From contig CM064669.1 of NCBI GenBank assembly GCA_032717465.1, positions 46,675,343 through 46,739,342 on the forward strand: a stretch of 64,000 bases of DNA, given 5' to 3'. Origin of the DNA: Coenobita brevimanus (Eukaryota > Arthropoda > Malacostraca > Decapoda > Coenobitidae). The position numbers and the translations under genes were made by a program. The notes beneath the pieces are model-generated. The model searched no databases. It was not told the DNA's origin and saw only the letters and a list, made by a program, of their open reading frames with translations. This document shows positions 46,865 through 58,030 of the stretch, piece after piece. How positions within the stretch are numbered: the stretch's first letter is position 1; the number at the start of each line of letters is the position of its first letter.

Positions 46865-47120
46865 TGAAGGTAGTTTCTTCTTGTTCTCCTCTGCCTCCTT
46901 TTCCATTTCCCTCCCTTTACCATTCCCTGCTCCGATCTCTTTGTCCTCCTATTCTTCTCCCTCACTTTTCCCCTCCTCTCTTTCTCCTCCTTCCTCTTCC
47001 TTTCCCCTCCCCTCATTCCATTCTCCTTCTCTCCTTTCCTCCTCTTCCTTCCCCCCCCCTCTTCCTCATCCTCCTCTTCCCGGAATCCTCATCACAGGTC
47101 CCTTTCTTTTTTTTCTTTAG
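46865..47120 (+). repeat. Polypyrimidine tract
   Basis: C/T-rich + strand. No gene. Confidence 0.85.
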
Positions 47121-47204
47121 CATCGGCATTGAGGTGATGATGAAAGCTCTTTGGTTAGATGGGATAGTGTACGTCTCTACCCCCTGTCTTTAATTCGCTT
47201 AGTT

Positions 47205-47207
<3 letters not shown>

Positions 47208-47260
<53 letters not shown>

Positions 47261-47421
47261 GGGCGGGGGGGAACTTTCGAAGGGAGTGAATGAAAGGAAA
47301 AGGAAAGAGTATTTTGAGAGCGAATAATGGCCGTATGAAAGATGGAGAAAGGTGAAAGGAGAGGAAGAAATCTAGGTGATGAATGACGAGAAGCGGGGAG
47401 AGATAAAAAACGAAGAATGAT

Positions 47422-47478
<57 letters not shown>

Positions 47479-47480
47479 AG
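47208..47480 (+). repeat. (GT)n, purine stretch and (GA)n
   Basis: (GT)n 47208-47249, an A/G-rich segment, and (GA)n 47425-47475. Confidence 0.93.
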
Positions 47481-47649
47481 CAAAGCGTATTTCTCTCTGC
47501 ATTATATTGCCCACCTCCATTATCATGCTAGGGGTGACCAAGGCAAAGGGCCCTCTAAGCGTGTTTATCCCTACTCAGTAACGAACCTTCCTCCCATACC
47601 ACATCACCCTCCCGCATACACTTTCCCAATATATTTCTTCATCTATTTC

Positions 47650-47851
47650 TATATTTCGTTCATTTTAACATGGTTCAGATTTTCGGCCTTTTGCAGCGTA
47701 TTTCCTTAGTGGCAGAATGGGATAATACCACGGCTACCATGGCACTTCTTCGTGACTAACATCATATTCTAGTGTTAATCTCCTGTTACGGAACAGAACT
47801 GAAGATGGTGTGATGGTAGTTTTGCGCCCAGTTAAAGTGAACAGAGTATAG
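47650..47851 (+). mobile_element. MITE-like family B, copy 4
   Basis: Left end TATATTTCGTTCATTTTAAC. Right end GTTAAAGTGAACAGAGTATA with a final G, which is inverted relative to the left. Internal GCACTTCTTCGTGACTAACA. 202 bp. Confidence 0.87.
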
Positions 47852-48487
47852 TGTGTGTGAAGGGAGGAAAAAAAGGGGGGAAGGAGATTTTGGAAAATTA
47901 AGTGAGGGAAGGGAAAAGAAAACGGAAGAGAAAGAATGGAGAATAAATAGAAGGATGGAAGGGTGTAAAGTAGAGTGTTAAGCATGGAGAATTACTAGAA
48001 GGATGGAAGGGGATAGGGTACGGTAGAGAGTTAGGCATGGAGAACAAACAGAAGGATGGAAGGGGATAAGGAAGAGAGGTTAGATGAAATAATGTAGTAG
48101 TGTCCTGAAGAAAATGGGATGACGTGGTGAGAGAATGGCGTCAGAACAGTAAAAAAGATAGTCGAGAAAAAGAAATGGAAGAAGAAAGGCGGAGGAGAGA
48201 AGAAGGAAGGTAATGTGAAGAGAGATGAGGAGGGAAGAAAAGCAGAGGTGAGAGAAAATGAAGTGAAATGAATGAGAAATAATAAAAGAATAAAGAACAA
48301 GAATTAAAAGGAGGAATGAAGATTAAAGTGTAGCAGAGATAGAATATAAAGGGAAAGGAGAGAAAAGCGAATAGGAAAAAGGAAAAGAGAAAAGAAGAGC
48401 CAAGACAAAGAGAGAGAAAAAGAAGAGGATGGAAGAAAAAATTAACAGTGGACAAGAACATGACTTTTAAAACGAAAACAAGAACGC

Positions 48488-48520
<33 letters not shown>

Positions 48521-48700
48521 CTGAAAAACAGGTCGGCATAACAACAGAAGGACTGAAAGATAGAAAGTGTGAGTGAGCGAGCGTGGAGTGAGAGAGTTAG
48601 AGAAAGAGATAAAGTGAGCGAGTGGGAAAGGGAAAAATATTAGGAACAAGACATCGTGAAGAAAATTCCAAGAGAAACGATCCCTGCATCCTCAATCAAT
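47852..48700 (+). repeat. Purine-rich tract
   Basis: A/G-rich + strand. A direct repeat of about 60 bp (TGGAGAATNANTAGAAGGAT) is seen near 47935, 47985 and 48038. (GA)n at 48488-48520. No gene. Confidence 0.85.
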
Positions 48701-48741
<41 letters not shown>

Positions 48742-48822
48742 GCCACCACCAGATCCAGCAAAAGAACTTTCTGCCTCAGTCTTCCACTTCTTCATCTGCT
48801 TCAAAGTGCCTCGGTTTTGGTT

Positions 48823-48860
<38 letters not shown>

Positions 48861-48899
48861 GTTATTTCCAGGATATTCTGCTTCTCTCAAAAAGGGTGC

Positions 48900-48930
<31 letters not shown>

Positions 48931-49071
48931 CAATATTAGCTCCTGATCGGTTCTCCCTCCTCCTCATAATTCTGCCTCAATTTCCTTTCTTCCCTCCCTC
49001 TCCCCCTCCTCCCACGAGGCCTCCTTCTCCCCCCATCCCTCACCTCCCTTCTCTGCCTCTCTTACACTCCT

Positions 49072-49155
<84 letters not shown>

Positions 49156-49200
49156 GTACACTTTCATTTTCCATCTCTCTCTCTCTCTCTCTCTCTCTCC
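48700..49200 (+). repeat. Cluster of (CT)n, (GT)n, (CA)n microsatellites
   Basis: (CT)n 48700-48738, (GT)n 48827-48859, (CT)n 48901-48928, pyrimidine-rich DNA, (CA)n 49076-49153, (TC)n 49174-49199. Confidence 0.93.
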
Positions 49201-49309
49201 CCAACACAAACATAGCATCCACTTGAGGTCAAAAATAGTGACGATTTCGGACAAGTGGAGGAAAATGAAATGTTATTATTCTGCCGAGGGAAGTTAGGAG
49301 TTTATATTA

Positions 49310-49856
49310 GGACTGTGAGATGGTCAAGAGGAGGGAAGAGGAAGAGGAGGAGAAAGAGGAGGAGGAAGGAGGGGAGAAGGAGGAATAAAAAGAGACAGGG
49401 AGTGAGAAAGAAAGGGGGATGAAAAGGCGGAAGGAGAGGAGAATGAGTGGAAGGACGAGCAGGGAAAAGATGAAGAGGAGAAGAAGGGGGAGAGAAAGAA
49501 GGAGAATGAGAAAAGGAAGAGGATGGAGGGGAAGCAGTATAGGAGGAAAAAGAAGACGAGAAGGAGGAAAGGAAGATTAGATAGGATGGAAGGAGGAGGC
49601 TGATCTGTGAAACAAGAAAAAAAATAATAAAAAAACAAAACAAAGACAATAACACTTACCTCAGACATAACAAGATGTAAAATAAGGACTAAAAGAATGA
49701 TGAGAATAAAGAAACAAAGAGAAGGAGAGAAAGAAAAGGAAGTGGAAGAAGTAGAGGAAGGCAAAAGATAAGAAGAAAATGAAGAGAAAGACAAGAAAAA
49801 TGAGGAGGGAGACAGAGAACTAGAAGAGGATATGCAGAAGACAGTACATGAACCAG

Positions 49857-49859
<3 letters not shown>
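49310..49859 (+). repeat. Polypurine tract
   Basis: G/A-rich then A-rich + strand. No gene. Confidence 0.85.

Positions 49860-49892
<33 letters not shown>
49860..49892. repeat. (TA)n array
   Basis: Short pure TA run that does not obviously border an element. Confidence 0.93.
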
Positions 49893-49896
<4 letters not shown>

Positions 49897-50097
49897 AAAC
49901 ACTAAATAGCAGAAAAAAGTAAAAAAGGTTATAGAGATGAAAATAATGGCTAGCATGATTAAGAATGACCGGAAGACGAAGGAAAATGAGGAGGGTTAAC
50001 GGAAAGTGGATGAGAGAGAGAGAGAGAGAGAGGACAATAAATCAAGAAGAAAAGGAACCACCACATCACCCTCCGTACAACTCTAACCCAGCGCAGA

Positions 50098-50800
50098 GAA
50101 ACGCCACATTTCACCTTAGGACATAAAAAAATCTACAGACACTAATCCCAGACGAAAATTGCCGAAGAAAAAAGGAGGAAAAATCGTCCTCTCGCCTGCG
50201 TGAAGTGGCGGACGAGTAGCTCTTCACCAGATTTGGGACGAAAAAGAATTGGATATTTTTCTTTCGTACTGGAGGCGATGGTACCCCTTATGTTACTAAG
50301 ACCTGAGCGTCCGTGGGTGTTTTCTTGGGCTGGGTGGAGAGAATGATGGGGCTTTAATTTAAGGTCAGCAGGTGAAAGGTGTACTAGAGAGAGAGAGAGA
50401 GAGAGAGAGAGAACAAAAGATCTGTTGACTCCTCTTGATTGAAAGTCGACCTTCCTTAGCCCCGGCATAAAAGAGATTCCCCACCCTTTTGAATAATATG
50501 CCTGCCTCTCTCTCTCTCTCTCTCTCTCTCTCCTGTACAGTACTTTTCACCTGCTAACATTAAATTAAAACCACACAATTCTCTCCACACAACACAGGAA
50601 AACACCCACAATCACTCAGTCGTAATAGCATAAAGGGAAAAAAATATCCAATTCTTTTTCGTCCCTAAGCTGGTGAAGTGCTACTCGTCCGGTACTTCAC
50701 GTAGGCGAGAGGACGATTTTCTTCCTTTTTCCTTCGGCCTTTGCTTCTGAGATGAGTGTCTAGATTTTTTTTTTTGTCAGTGTAAAATGTGGTGTTTTAC
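50098..50800. repeat. About 700-bp imperfect palindrome
   Basis: The left arm (50098-50412) and the reverse complement of the right arm (about 50500-50800) align along their length. Shared blocks include AATCGTCCTCTCGCCT, GACGAGTAGC, GACGAAAAAGAATTGGATAT, GTGGGTGTTTTC, TTTAATTTAA and AGCAGGTGAAA. Both arms end inward in (GA)n. The spacer is about 90 bp (50413-50500). A transcript would fold into a long hairpin. It could be a foldback transposon or two opposed copies of one repeat. No coding capacity. Confidence 0.88.
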
Positions 50801-50844
50801 GAGTACCAAAGGTGGGTTGCGTAATTGGGTGATGTTTTTTTTTT

Positions 50845-50850
<6 letters not shown>

Positions 50851-50908
<58 letters not shown>
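50851..50908 (+). repeat. (TC)n microsatellite
   Basis: Pure TC dinucleotides after a T run. Confidence 0.95.
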
Positions 50909-50913
<5 letters not shown>

Positions 50914-51050
50914 TTCTTACACCTTGTTAAACCTTTCTGAATCTAATTAGACATTGTTAAGGTAACTCTATAAGCTTCACATGAGTTTAATTGGTTAATG
51001 TTTTGCATCATTAATTTGGAATCAACCACGTCAAAGATATCTTGCTAAAG

Positions 51051-51290
51051 TATATTCTCTTCACTTTAACTATATATATTTTTTATTCTTACTTGGCCTA
51101 AAATTGTCATCTCTCCATCTTGAATGCCAAGTTGATGCAAGAGATTAACAGTAGAATACGTCGATAGTCACGAGGCAGTGCTCCGTAAAGGATGTAGAGC
51201 CGTAGTATTATCTTTTTTTGCCACTGAGCTAAGGGAAATAAGCTACAAAAGGACGAAAATCTGAGACAAGTTGGAGTGAAAAGCGTATAG
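51051..51290 (-). mobile_element. MITE-like family B, copy 5
   Basis: Reverse orientation. The left end CTTCACTTTAAC is separated from ACTTGGCCTAAAATTG by about 20 bp of TA/T-rich sequence, an insertion in the inverted repeat. The right end reads ACAAGTTGGAGTGAAAAGCG then TATAG. Internal GCCACTGAGCTAAGGGAAAT. Confidence 0.84.
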
Positions 51291-52020
51291 GCATAAATTT
51301 AGCATCTGTTCTCTTAAACACACGGCTGAAACGAGATTAATACTTGACTACCATTCTAGTTACGAGGAATTGCTGTGGAAAGTATGCAGTTCCCTTGTAG
51401 TTTATTACTGTATCATTGGGGGTGCGGGAAACTGTTGCTGAAGGACAAAAGTATCCGCCAGGTAAAGGTGAATGAATAAGTAATTAGTAACATTAAAACT
51501 TGATTAGGTTAAAAGTATATACGTGAAAAAGAAAGTATTCGATCAGAACTGTCCTCTTTTGTTCAAATATTCACCCAAACTTCCCTGCTGGCTATATAGA
51601 TTGCCGTACACGTGAAAAATTATTATGAGAGCCACATGAAGCACAAAGCATAAGAGTCTGAGAAGAGGAGACATTCTCTGACGTTCAGGGAGGAATGAGA
51701 AATATGGAAGGCAAGGCACAATAATGGAAGGGGATTGTTCTTGAAATTTTTCTTGCTATTATACCTGCCTACTAACCAATCCAATCTAACCACCTGCAGT
51801 ATTATTAATTTGTCTAGTAATCCACGCACAAAAAATCTATCTATCTCTCTGTCTACCTGTCTGTCTATCTGTCTGTCTATCTGTCTACCTGTCTATCTTC
51901 CAGCTAGTCTACTCTTTACGCCCAAATACCCTTAACCTGATAACCCCTCTTGGGACCTTCTCCCCTCCCCTCTCTCTATTTCATCCCCCTCCCTCCCCTC
52001 CTTCTCTCTCTCTCTCTCTC
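51291..52020. other. Mixed spacer, no gene
   Basis: Ordinary composition to about 51830, then (CTGT/CTAT)n at 51836-51900 and a C/T-rich stretch with (CT)n before the CA array. No gene recognised. Confidence 0.5.
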
Positions 52021-52169
<149 letters not shown>

Positions 52170-52389
52170 GTCCTCTCTCCACCACCTCTCTCTCACACTC
52201 TCCCCACGCCCATGGGAGAATCGCCGCTCAGACGAACCCCAGCGAATCAGAATGAGGCGTGCATCAAAGTGAGACGAGAATCTACACACGGAAAAGAATG
52301 AGGGTTTGGGAAAAGGCTGGGTGGGCTTGCTGAAGGACAGGGGAAGGGGGGAGGATACGTGAAGAGGGGAGAGGAGAGGACATTTTTGA

Positions 52390-53240
52390 GGGGAGACATT
52401 TAGTGGGGACATTGAGCTGAGGGGCATTTAACTTTTTTAATTTCATCACTGTGTTAACCTCATTTGCAGCTGAATTTGATGCTAAGCCTGACGCAAAATT
52501 GCTAAAATGAAAGAGAAGGATATTTTTCTGTGGACACTTAACGAGGACATTGATTTGAGGGGCATTTAGCTTTGCAATCTCTTCCCCGTGTGGATGTCGT
52601 TTTATAACTGATTCTTGCTGTTACTAGATAATTTCTTTGACTGAGGGTTGTGGCATGGCTGATGGGAAAGTAAGGATTTTATTTTTTTACTTTAATGACA
52701 CTGAGCTGAGGCCATATTATTTTCATCAAGCGGTATATTCTTTAACTTGCTTATGACGTCTTTTGCAATTTTTTTTTTTTTTAATTACTAGCGAGTGGTT
52801 TTTGGCTGAGAGGCGCGATGTGAATACGAGGATGCGAGGAAAGAGATCTATTTTTTTGTGTATATTTAGTGATGGCACTGAGCTGGAGGACATTCTAGTA
52901 GCAAGAAGCATTTTATTCATTATCCTTTTCACTCTGGTCATGTCTTTTGTAATTGACTCTTGCTGCTGTCAGACGAATTTAAGGTGAGAGAAAAGACGTG
53001 GACGCGGGGAAAGAGAACTTTTATTTTCATTAATATTTAGCAATGAGAGTAAGTTTGTGGTATTTTATTGGTAAGGTACGTAAAGTCTAACCTCTTTACT
53101 ACGATAAAATCCTTGGATGTTTATTCTTCTTGCCGCCTGACGATTTTAGGTTTGGGAAAAAAGGAACCGAGTTTTTTTTTCTTTCCATTTTGTTCGGACA
53201 CTGAGTTAGTTGGGAATTTTATTAACAAAGGGACATTTAA
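52390..53240 (+). repeat. Degenerate 130-175-bp tandem repeat
   Basis: Six landmarks of the type GACATTGAGCTGAGGGGCAT occur near 52407, 52540, 52698, 52870, 53040 and 53198. Units also share CTTGCTGCTGTCAGACGA-like and GAGAGGCGNGGATG-like blocks. One unit includes the dispersed CCTGACGATTTTAGG motif (53135-53150). Heavily diverged and non-coding. Confidence 0.68.
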
Positions 53241-53523
53241 TCCTCTCACAGCGAGAGATCCCCCTTAACCTCAACAAAATCTTCTCAGGGTTGCAAGAAT
53301 AAATAAATAAATAAATCAGTTAACGTCATAGTACTCAGAAGAAAGAAAGGGGAAAGCTAAACGATGCCATGGTACTAAAGAGTCAAATGGAGACAATTCA
53401 AACCTCCCTGTCCATACGTATCTCTTAAATTGAATATAATAATCTGTCGGTAATAAGATAAAACGGAAAGCACACAAATCGAGGAGCTAATGTATACAAT
53501 TTGACACCCCCTTGACCACGAAT
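53241..53523. other. AT-rich spacer
   Basis: Contains (AAAT)n at 53301-53317 and two degenerate ACGTCATAGTACT-like motifs (53323, 53361). No gene. Confidence 0.5.
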
Positions 53524-53710
53524 AATATAGCGTGTCGGTAAGAAAAATCAAGAAAGATATCATGAAACTGAAAAAGGTAATATGATAAAATTGTGTGTCG
53601 GCAGGAAAAAAAAAATAATCATGAAACTGAAAACGATAATAATGTGAGAAAATTTGCGTATCGGGGATAAAAAAATAATAATGGCTGTGAAAAAGGCAAT
53701 AATACTTAAC
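53524..53710 (+). repeat. About 65-bp tandem repeat
   Basis: Three units with GTGTCGGTAAGAAAAA / GTGTCGGCAGGAAAAA / GTATCGGGGATAAAAA, then CATGAAACTGAAAA and AATAATGTGA blocks. Confidence 0.82.
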
Positions 53711-53740
53711 CCTTTTTCTGTGAACGGTGTGTCCAGAACT

Positions 53741-53758
53741 GAATAAAATCGTCTAGAG
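53741..53758 (+). repeat. Single copy of the ATAAAATCGTC motif
   Basis: GAATAAAATCGTCTAGAG, following AACCCTTTTTCTGTG. Part of the dispersed motif set. Confidence 0.75.
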
Positions 53759-53879
53759 GTACCAAGAATAATATAAGAGATGTGATGATGATGATGATGA
53801 TGAGGGTTATGCTGACTGTTTTTAGCCTCTTCACTAAGCACAAAAAAAAAAAAAAAGTTCAGAGGCAGCATTAGCAAGA

Positions 53880-54067
53880 CGGTGGTGGAGAGGGACGCCT
53901 TCACGTGGTGGCACCGATACAACCAGGTGAGTCCACTGCCCAATACACACGAGTCCCTCTGCTTCTTTATTTCCCGGAAGGAGGATGGTGGAGTGCAGCG
54001 AAATTGCAACTTTAGCCTGCAGTCTAATTGGGCCACAACAACAACAGCAGCAGCAACAACAACAACG
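53880..54067 (+). mobile_element. SINE-like family C, copy 3
   Basis: Landmarks GACGCCTTCACGTGGTGGCA, CACTGCCCAATACACACGAG, GGAAGGAGGATGGTGGAGTG and TTTAGCCTGCAGTC, then a (CAA/CAG)n tail. Best-preserved copy. Confidence 0.72.
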
Positions 54068-54109
54068 ATGGTAAAGATAATAACGTAACCTTACCGAATG
54101 AGGTTAATT

Positions 54110-54310
54110 GAGTCATTTTCACAAGGGTAGTTAATTTGGATATTTAGCCCGGATATAAAAGCGACCCATTAGCAAGAGCACGATGCAAGAACATTTATGC
54201 ACAACATTTAGCGAGTACATTATAACTGTAATGTTAGCAATACATTTAACGCCGACATGCACTGTATAATTCCCTGGTAAATTCACCCCAACATTTAGCC
54301 TCTGCAGCCC
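54110..54310 (+). repeat. ACATTTAGC minisatellite, left part
   Basis: Irregular units with ACATTTAGC, ACATTTAAC and ACATTTATG separated by 15-25 bp. It resumes at 54780 after an inserted block. Confidence 0.7.
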
Positions 54311-54513
54311 GAGGGCGATATATTTTACATGGGAGAACATCGCTTGCTATGGCCCGGTCAGTCTGTCCCTCCCTAAAGAGTTTTGCACTTAATTCAGACT
54401 GCTACCAGACGATTTACTTTGGGTCACGAAAATAGTTTGTTTATGAAAGGAGTAATGAAGACTACATCTGCTGTTAGTAGAAAAGATGGTGGTATCATGT
54501 AGGCGGGGGATAT
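54311..54513. other. Spacer with a dispersed motif copy
   Basis: Contains ACTGCTACCAGACGATTTAC (54399-54418). No gene. Confidence 0.55.
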
Positions 54514-54774
54514 ACCATCCACTCACTTGATGCAAGGTTTCCTTCACTTGACTCTTCACTGAGAGACAAGTCAAACGGTTTCTTGTAGTCCAGGTAACCA
54601 TTAACGACGTTGAGTGGTAACCATATAACCACATAGACGCCAAGTGGTCTAGTGGGTTAAGGTGCTCCAACCAGATATAACCTTTAAGTGGTGTGGTGGG
54701 TTAAGGTGCTCCAACCAGATGTAGCCTTTAAGTGATGTAGTGGGTTAAGGTGCTTCAACCACTTGTAGCCTAGA
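54514..54774 (+). mobile_element. Dispersed element family H, copy 3, with tripled tRNA-like head
   Basis: It starts ACCATCCACTCACTTGATG, the complement of the conserved end of copies 1 and 2, and contains GGTAACCATATAACCACAT. From 54642 a 44-bp unit (AAGTGGTCTAGTGGGTTAAG then GTGCTCCAACCAGAT) is repeated three times, starting exactly at 54642, 54686 and 54730. The unit resembles a tRNA A-box region. Confidence 0.68.
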
Positions 54775-54779
54775 AGTAA

Positions 54780-55245
54780 CATTTCAGCAAGCGAATTTAA
54801 CATGAACATTTTAGCAAGGAACATAATAACAGAGGTGTTCAGACTACAATTAACAACATATTTCGAGACGCGAATTTAACAGACATTTAACAAGGAATAT
54901 TTTGAAGACATACTGAGAAAGAACATATAACGGAGAATTGAACAGGTGAATTTAGCACAAACATTTAACAAGAGGGGTGCGTGAATTGGAAGCAGGGCAG
55001 TGAAATGGCGGGGGGACAGCGACGTGAAGGCGATTTGTTTGTGGCCACCCCTTATGGGATTAAGGCGTCTGGCAATAGATAGATTTAACGAGAAACATTT
55101 AAAAGAGAAACTGGGATAGAACATTAAATACAGAATTCCCTGCAAGTGAATTTAACATAATATTATACATTTACCAAGGAAGAGGCATTGGGACACAATA
55201 TTTAACAAGGCATTTTAACAACGAGATTTAACCGAGACATATAGC
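54780..55245 (+). repeat. ACATTTAACAAGG minisatellite, right part
   Basis: Irregular units with ACATTTAACAAGG, AATTTAACATGAACATT and GAATTTAACAGACATT, spaced about 20-30 bp. One gap (54960-55080) of unrelated sequence. Same core as 54110-54310. Confidence 0.75.
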
Positions 55246-55269
55246 AATGACAATGGTATGGGGCGGTGT

Positions 55270-55270
<1 letters not shown>

Positions 55271-55323
<53 letters not shown>
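55271..55323 (+). repeat. (GA)n microsatellite
   Basis: Pure GA for about 52 bp. Confidence 0.96.
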
Positions 55324-55326
<3 letters not shown>

Positions 55327-55429
55327 AAGGTGAGATAGACAGACGGGTGAAAGACAGCTAAAATAATTAAAGCCGCGAACACGTGTAACACAGAGAGATG
55401 ATACTGGAGATACATGATATCAGGATGTG

Positions 55430-55487
55430 TGTGTGTGTGTAAATTTCTAGATGTTTGGCGTGTATATGTATGAGAGAATATTTAAGC

Positions 55488-55529
<42 letters not shown>

Positions 55530-55571
55530 TCTAGATGTTTGGCATGTATATGTATGAGAGAATATTTATGC

Positions 55572-55631
<60 letters not shown>

Positions 55632-55640
55632 TGTATGTAT
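55430..55640 (+). repeat. Direct repeat of a 51-bp segment inside (GT)n
   Basis: (GT)n, then AAATTTCTAGATGTTTGGCG... (55441-55491), (GT)n, then the same segment with two or three changes (55525-55575), then (GT)n to 55630. The segment is nearly identical between copies, so the duplication is recent. Confidence 0.92.
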
Positions 55641-55900
55641 GTATGTACAGTATGTAGACGCGCGTGTGTGAATATATTTGTGTCTCTCTCTTCCCATGCA
55701 TGTGCCTTTGTGTTTGTGTATTTTTTATGAGCCTGTGAGTGTATGTGTCTGGGTGCCGTGTTTTTTTGGCCAGGTAACAAAGAGAGAGTTGGCGAGAGGA
55801 AACTGTTGGCAGGTACGCAATATGTCATTAGGAAATACAAAGGCAGGTGCGAAGTTGTTGGTTTTCGGGGTCACACAGGTAAATGAACTAGAAAATGAGA
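55641..55900. other. TG-rich spacer
   Basis: TGTATG and TGTG words at first, then ordinary sequence with an AGGTACGCAATATG stretch. No gene. Confidence 0.5.
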
Positions 55901-55903
55901 GAT

Positions 55904-56120
55904 GGATGATGATGATGATGAGGAGGAGGATAAGGACGAGGATGAGGATGAGGATGAGGAGGAGAAGGAGGAAGAGGAGGAGGACGTTACTGAAATTGCA
56001 ACAACAATAACAATAATAATAATGATAATAATAATAACAGTAATAATTATAATAATGATGGTGATGATGATGTTGATGATGACTATAGTAATTACTAATA
56101 CTGCTACTACTACTTCTAAT
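55904..56120 (+). repeat. Trinucleotide cluster (GAT)n, (GAG)n, (AAT)n
   Basis: GATGATGATG, then GAGGAGGA, then AATAATAAT, GATGATG and CTACTACTA blocks. It reads as acidic repeats in one frame, but the composition explains this. Confidence 0.9.
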
Positions 56121-56125
56121 GGATT

Positions 56126-56335
56126 GAGTCGCGGTGGCTAAGTGATTGCCGTGTTCGTCTGGCGGTCTGCTGTCGTGGGTTTAATGGTTGTATGCAGAGA
56201 CAAAGGTGTGGATACCTCGAATTGCACCTTACACTAGTGGATATAATCAAAATGTGGAAACCTTATTTATGGGATTCCACATTTGTGCCATCTTTTAATG
56301 TCAAAACTGCTGGACAAAAAAGGTGAAGTTTAAAG
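56126..56335 (+). mobile_element. tRNA-like SINE, family G
   Basis: GGTGGCTAAGTGATTGCCG (56134-56152) resembles an A box and flank. GTCTGGCGGTCTGCTGTCG and GTGGGTTTAATGG (about 56175-56187) occupy the B-box place but match poorly. A body of about 140 bp follows. It lacks an intact B box, so it is probably dead. Confidence 0.55.
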
Positions 56336-56719
56336 TGTCATCATAGTCGTCCTCAAATACAAATAATAAAATGATATGTCACAATACCACTCTCTCTCTC
56401 TACCGTCATGTCTGCCAGCCTCACCCCCCGCCATAATTGTGACTAAGCATACCGACAAATAGTGAATTGTGGAACTCACCTGTACAGCGAGCCGAGTGCA
56501 TAACTGTGGAATGCCTCTTTTGTTTTGTTTTTCAGCATAAGACCATGAATTCCAATGCTGCCCTGGTGGACGTTGAATGAGGGTGTTGGTAATACAGTAT
56601 ACCCTATAATAAGCGGGCATATAGGCCTATCTGTACCCTGAAGATTCATACTGATAATGCTGAGAAAGAAACACAAATACACCTAATGCAACGCTTTGAC
56701 TTTCGCATTTACCTTTCTC
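56336..56719. other. Mixed spacer, no gene
   Basis: Ordinary composition. The minus-strand frame of 96 codons (56330-56620) has no recognisable domain. Confidence 0.5.
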
Positions 56720-56935
56720 ATTAACCCTTCATTTCGATGATGTATTGTGTGTTTTGTTCTCACTATGAAGGGACGATTTTATTCATCTTTGGGTAACTCT
56801 TCAGACTGGGGGAATGGGGGATTGGATATCGCCCTTCACCAGTCGGGGTTTCTCCTAATCTGGTAGCGGCAATACTAGACTATAAATTACGTAATCAGGT
56901 TGAAGGGGTTAATGATACACCTTTCCCGTTCGTAC
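56720..56935. repeat. Inverted-ended unit with ACGATTTTATTC motif
   Basis: Begins TTAACCCTTCATTTCGATGA and closes with TTGAAGGGGTTAATGATAC, imperfect inverted ends. GGGACGATTTTATTCATC lies at 56770-56787. Likely one complete unit of the dispersed motif family. Confidence 0.6.
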
Positions 56936-57059
56936 TTGGCCCAGTATGAGGATGGGAAAATTCTCGCTATCACTCTCCCCCCGAGGATAGGGTTCGGTCC
57001 TGCAAATAACCCCTCACGGATACGTACACTGATAAGAACTGCACCTTAAGAGAGAGTAA

Positions 57060-58030
57060 TTACCCGGGATGTGACAAATGGAGCTAAGAGACTGATAAGG
57101 TGATATTGAAACTGTTGATGGGTCATGAGATGGAGGTCTGATATGGAACTGATTGACCGATAGCTTGATTATGAAACTACTGGCGCGTGGAAAGATGGAT
57201 GGGATTGATGAGTTGATGAGTGAGATGAAACTAACTGGACTTAGATGTGAAAAAGGGTGAAACGACCGAAGCGAGAAAGGTACGAATGAAAAATCTGGTC
57301 AACTGAAAGAGTATAAAACGACAGCTGGAGGGTAGGAGTGAATAACGTGAATGAATTGAAAGGAGAAATGGAATCGATCCGTTGATAAATTGAAGGACAT
57401 TTGGCTTGACGGGTTGAAAGGGTGATGAAGTAGTATGTTGAATGATAAACGTGATTGAAGCTTTGGTGGACTTTTAAGTGAGATGGAACTGTCAAGCTGA
57501 AGAGTTGAAAGGTGGATGGAATGGGATAGACGAAACGAGATGGATGAAATTGCAGTTTAAAAAATGGATGAATTTTGAAAGATAGTTGTGATTAATTAAC
57601 TGAGGTAACAAGTATGGCTGACCAACTGACGAAGAAGGAGCTGACGAGTATGGCTGACGAACTGACGAGGAAGGAGCTGACGAGGTGATGAAGGGAATGA
57701 GTAAGTTATGAACTGACGAAGGGTATGACAAACTGACGAAGGGAAGAGATTTGCGAGCTGACGAAAGGAAGGGATTTGCGAGCTGACGAAGGGAGGGGCA
57801 GACAAATTGACGAATGGAAGGTACTGTCTAGCATATGAAGAAAAGGGACTGACAAGCTGAACAGTGGAAGGAATTGACGTGTTGACGATGGAAATATATT
57901 GACAGGCTGACAGAGGAAGAGAATGATGAGCTGACGAAGGAAAGGGACTGATAAGCTGACGATGCATGAGGACGGCAAACTGATAGATGTTGGAGACTAA
58001 CAAGTTGACGTAGGGAAGACGAAGCTGACG
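57060..58030 (+). repeat. GAGCTGACGAAGGAAGG minisatellite
   Basis: From 57600 to 58030 units of about 20-40 bp read GAGCTGACGAAGGAAGGGAC with variants. The part 57060-57600 has looser GATGGAACT and TGAAACT units. The minus strand holds Ser/Pro/Phe-rich open frames that are repeat translations. Confidence 0.78.
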
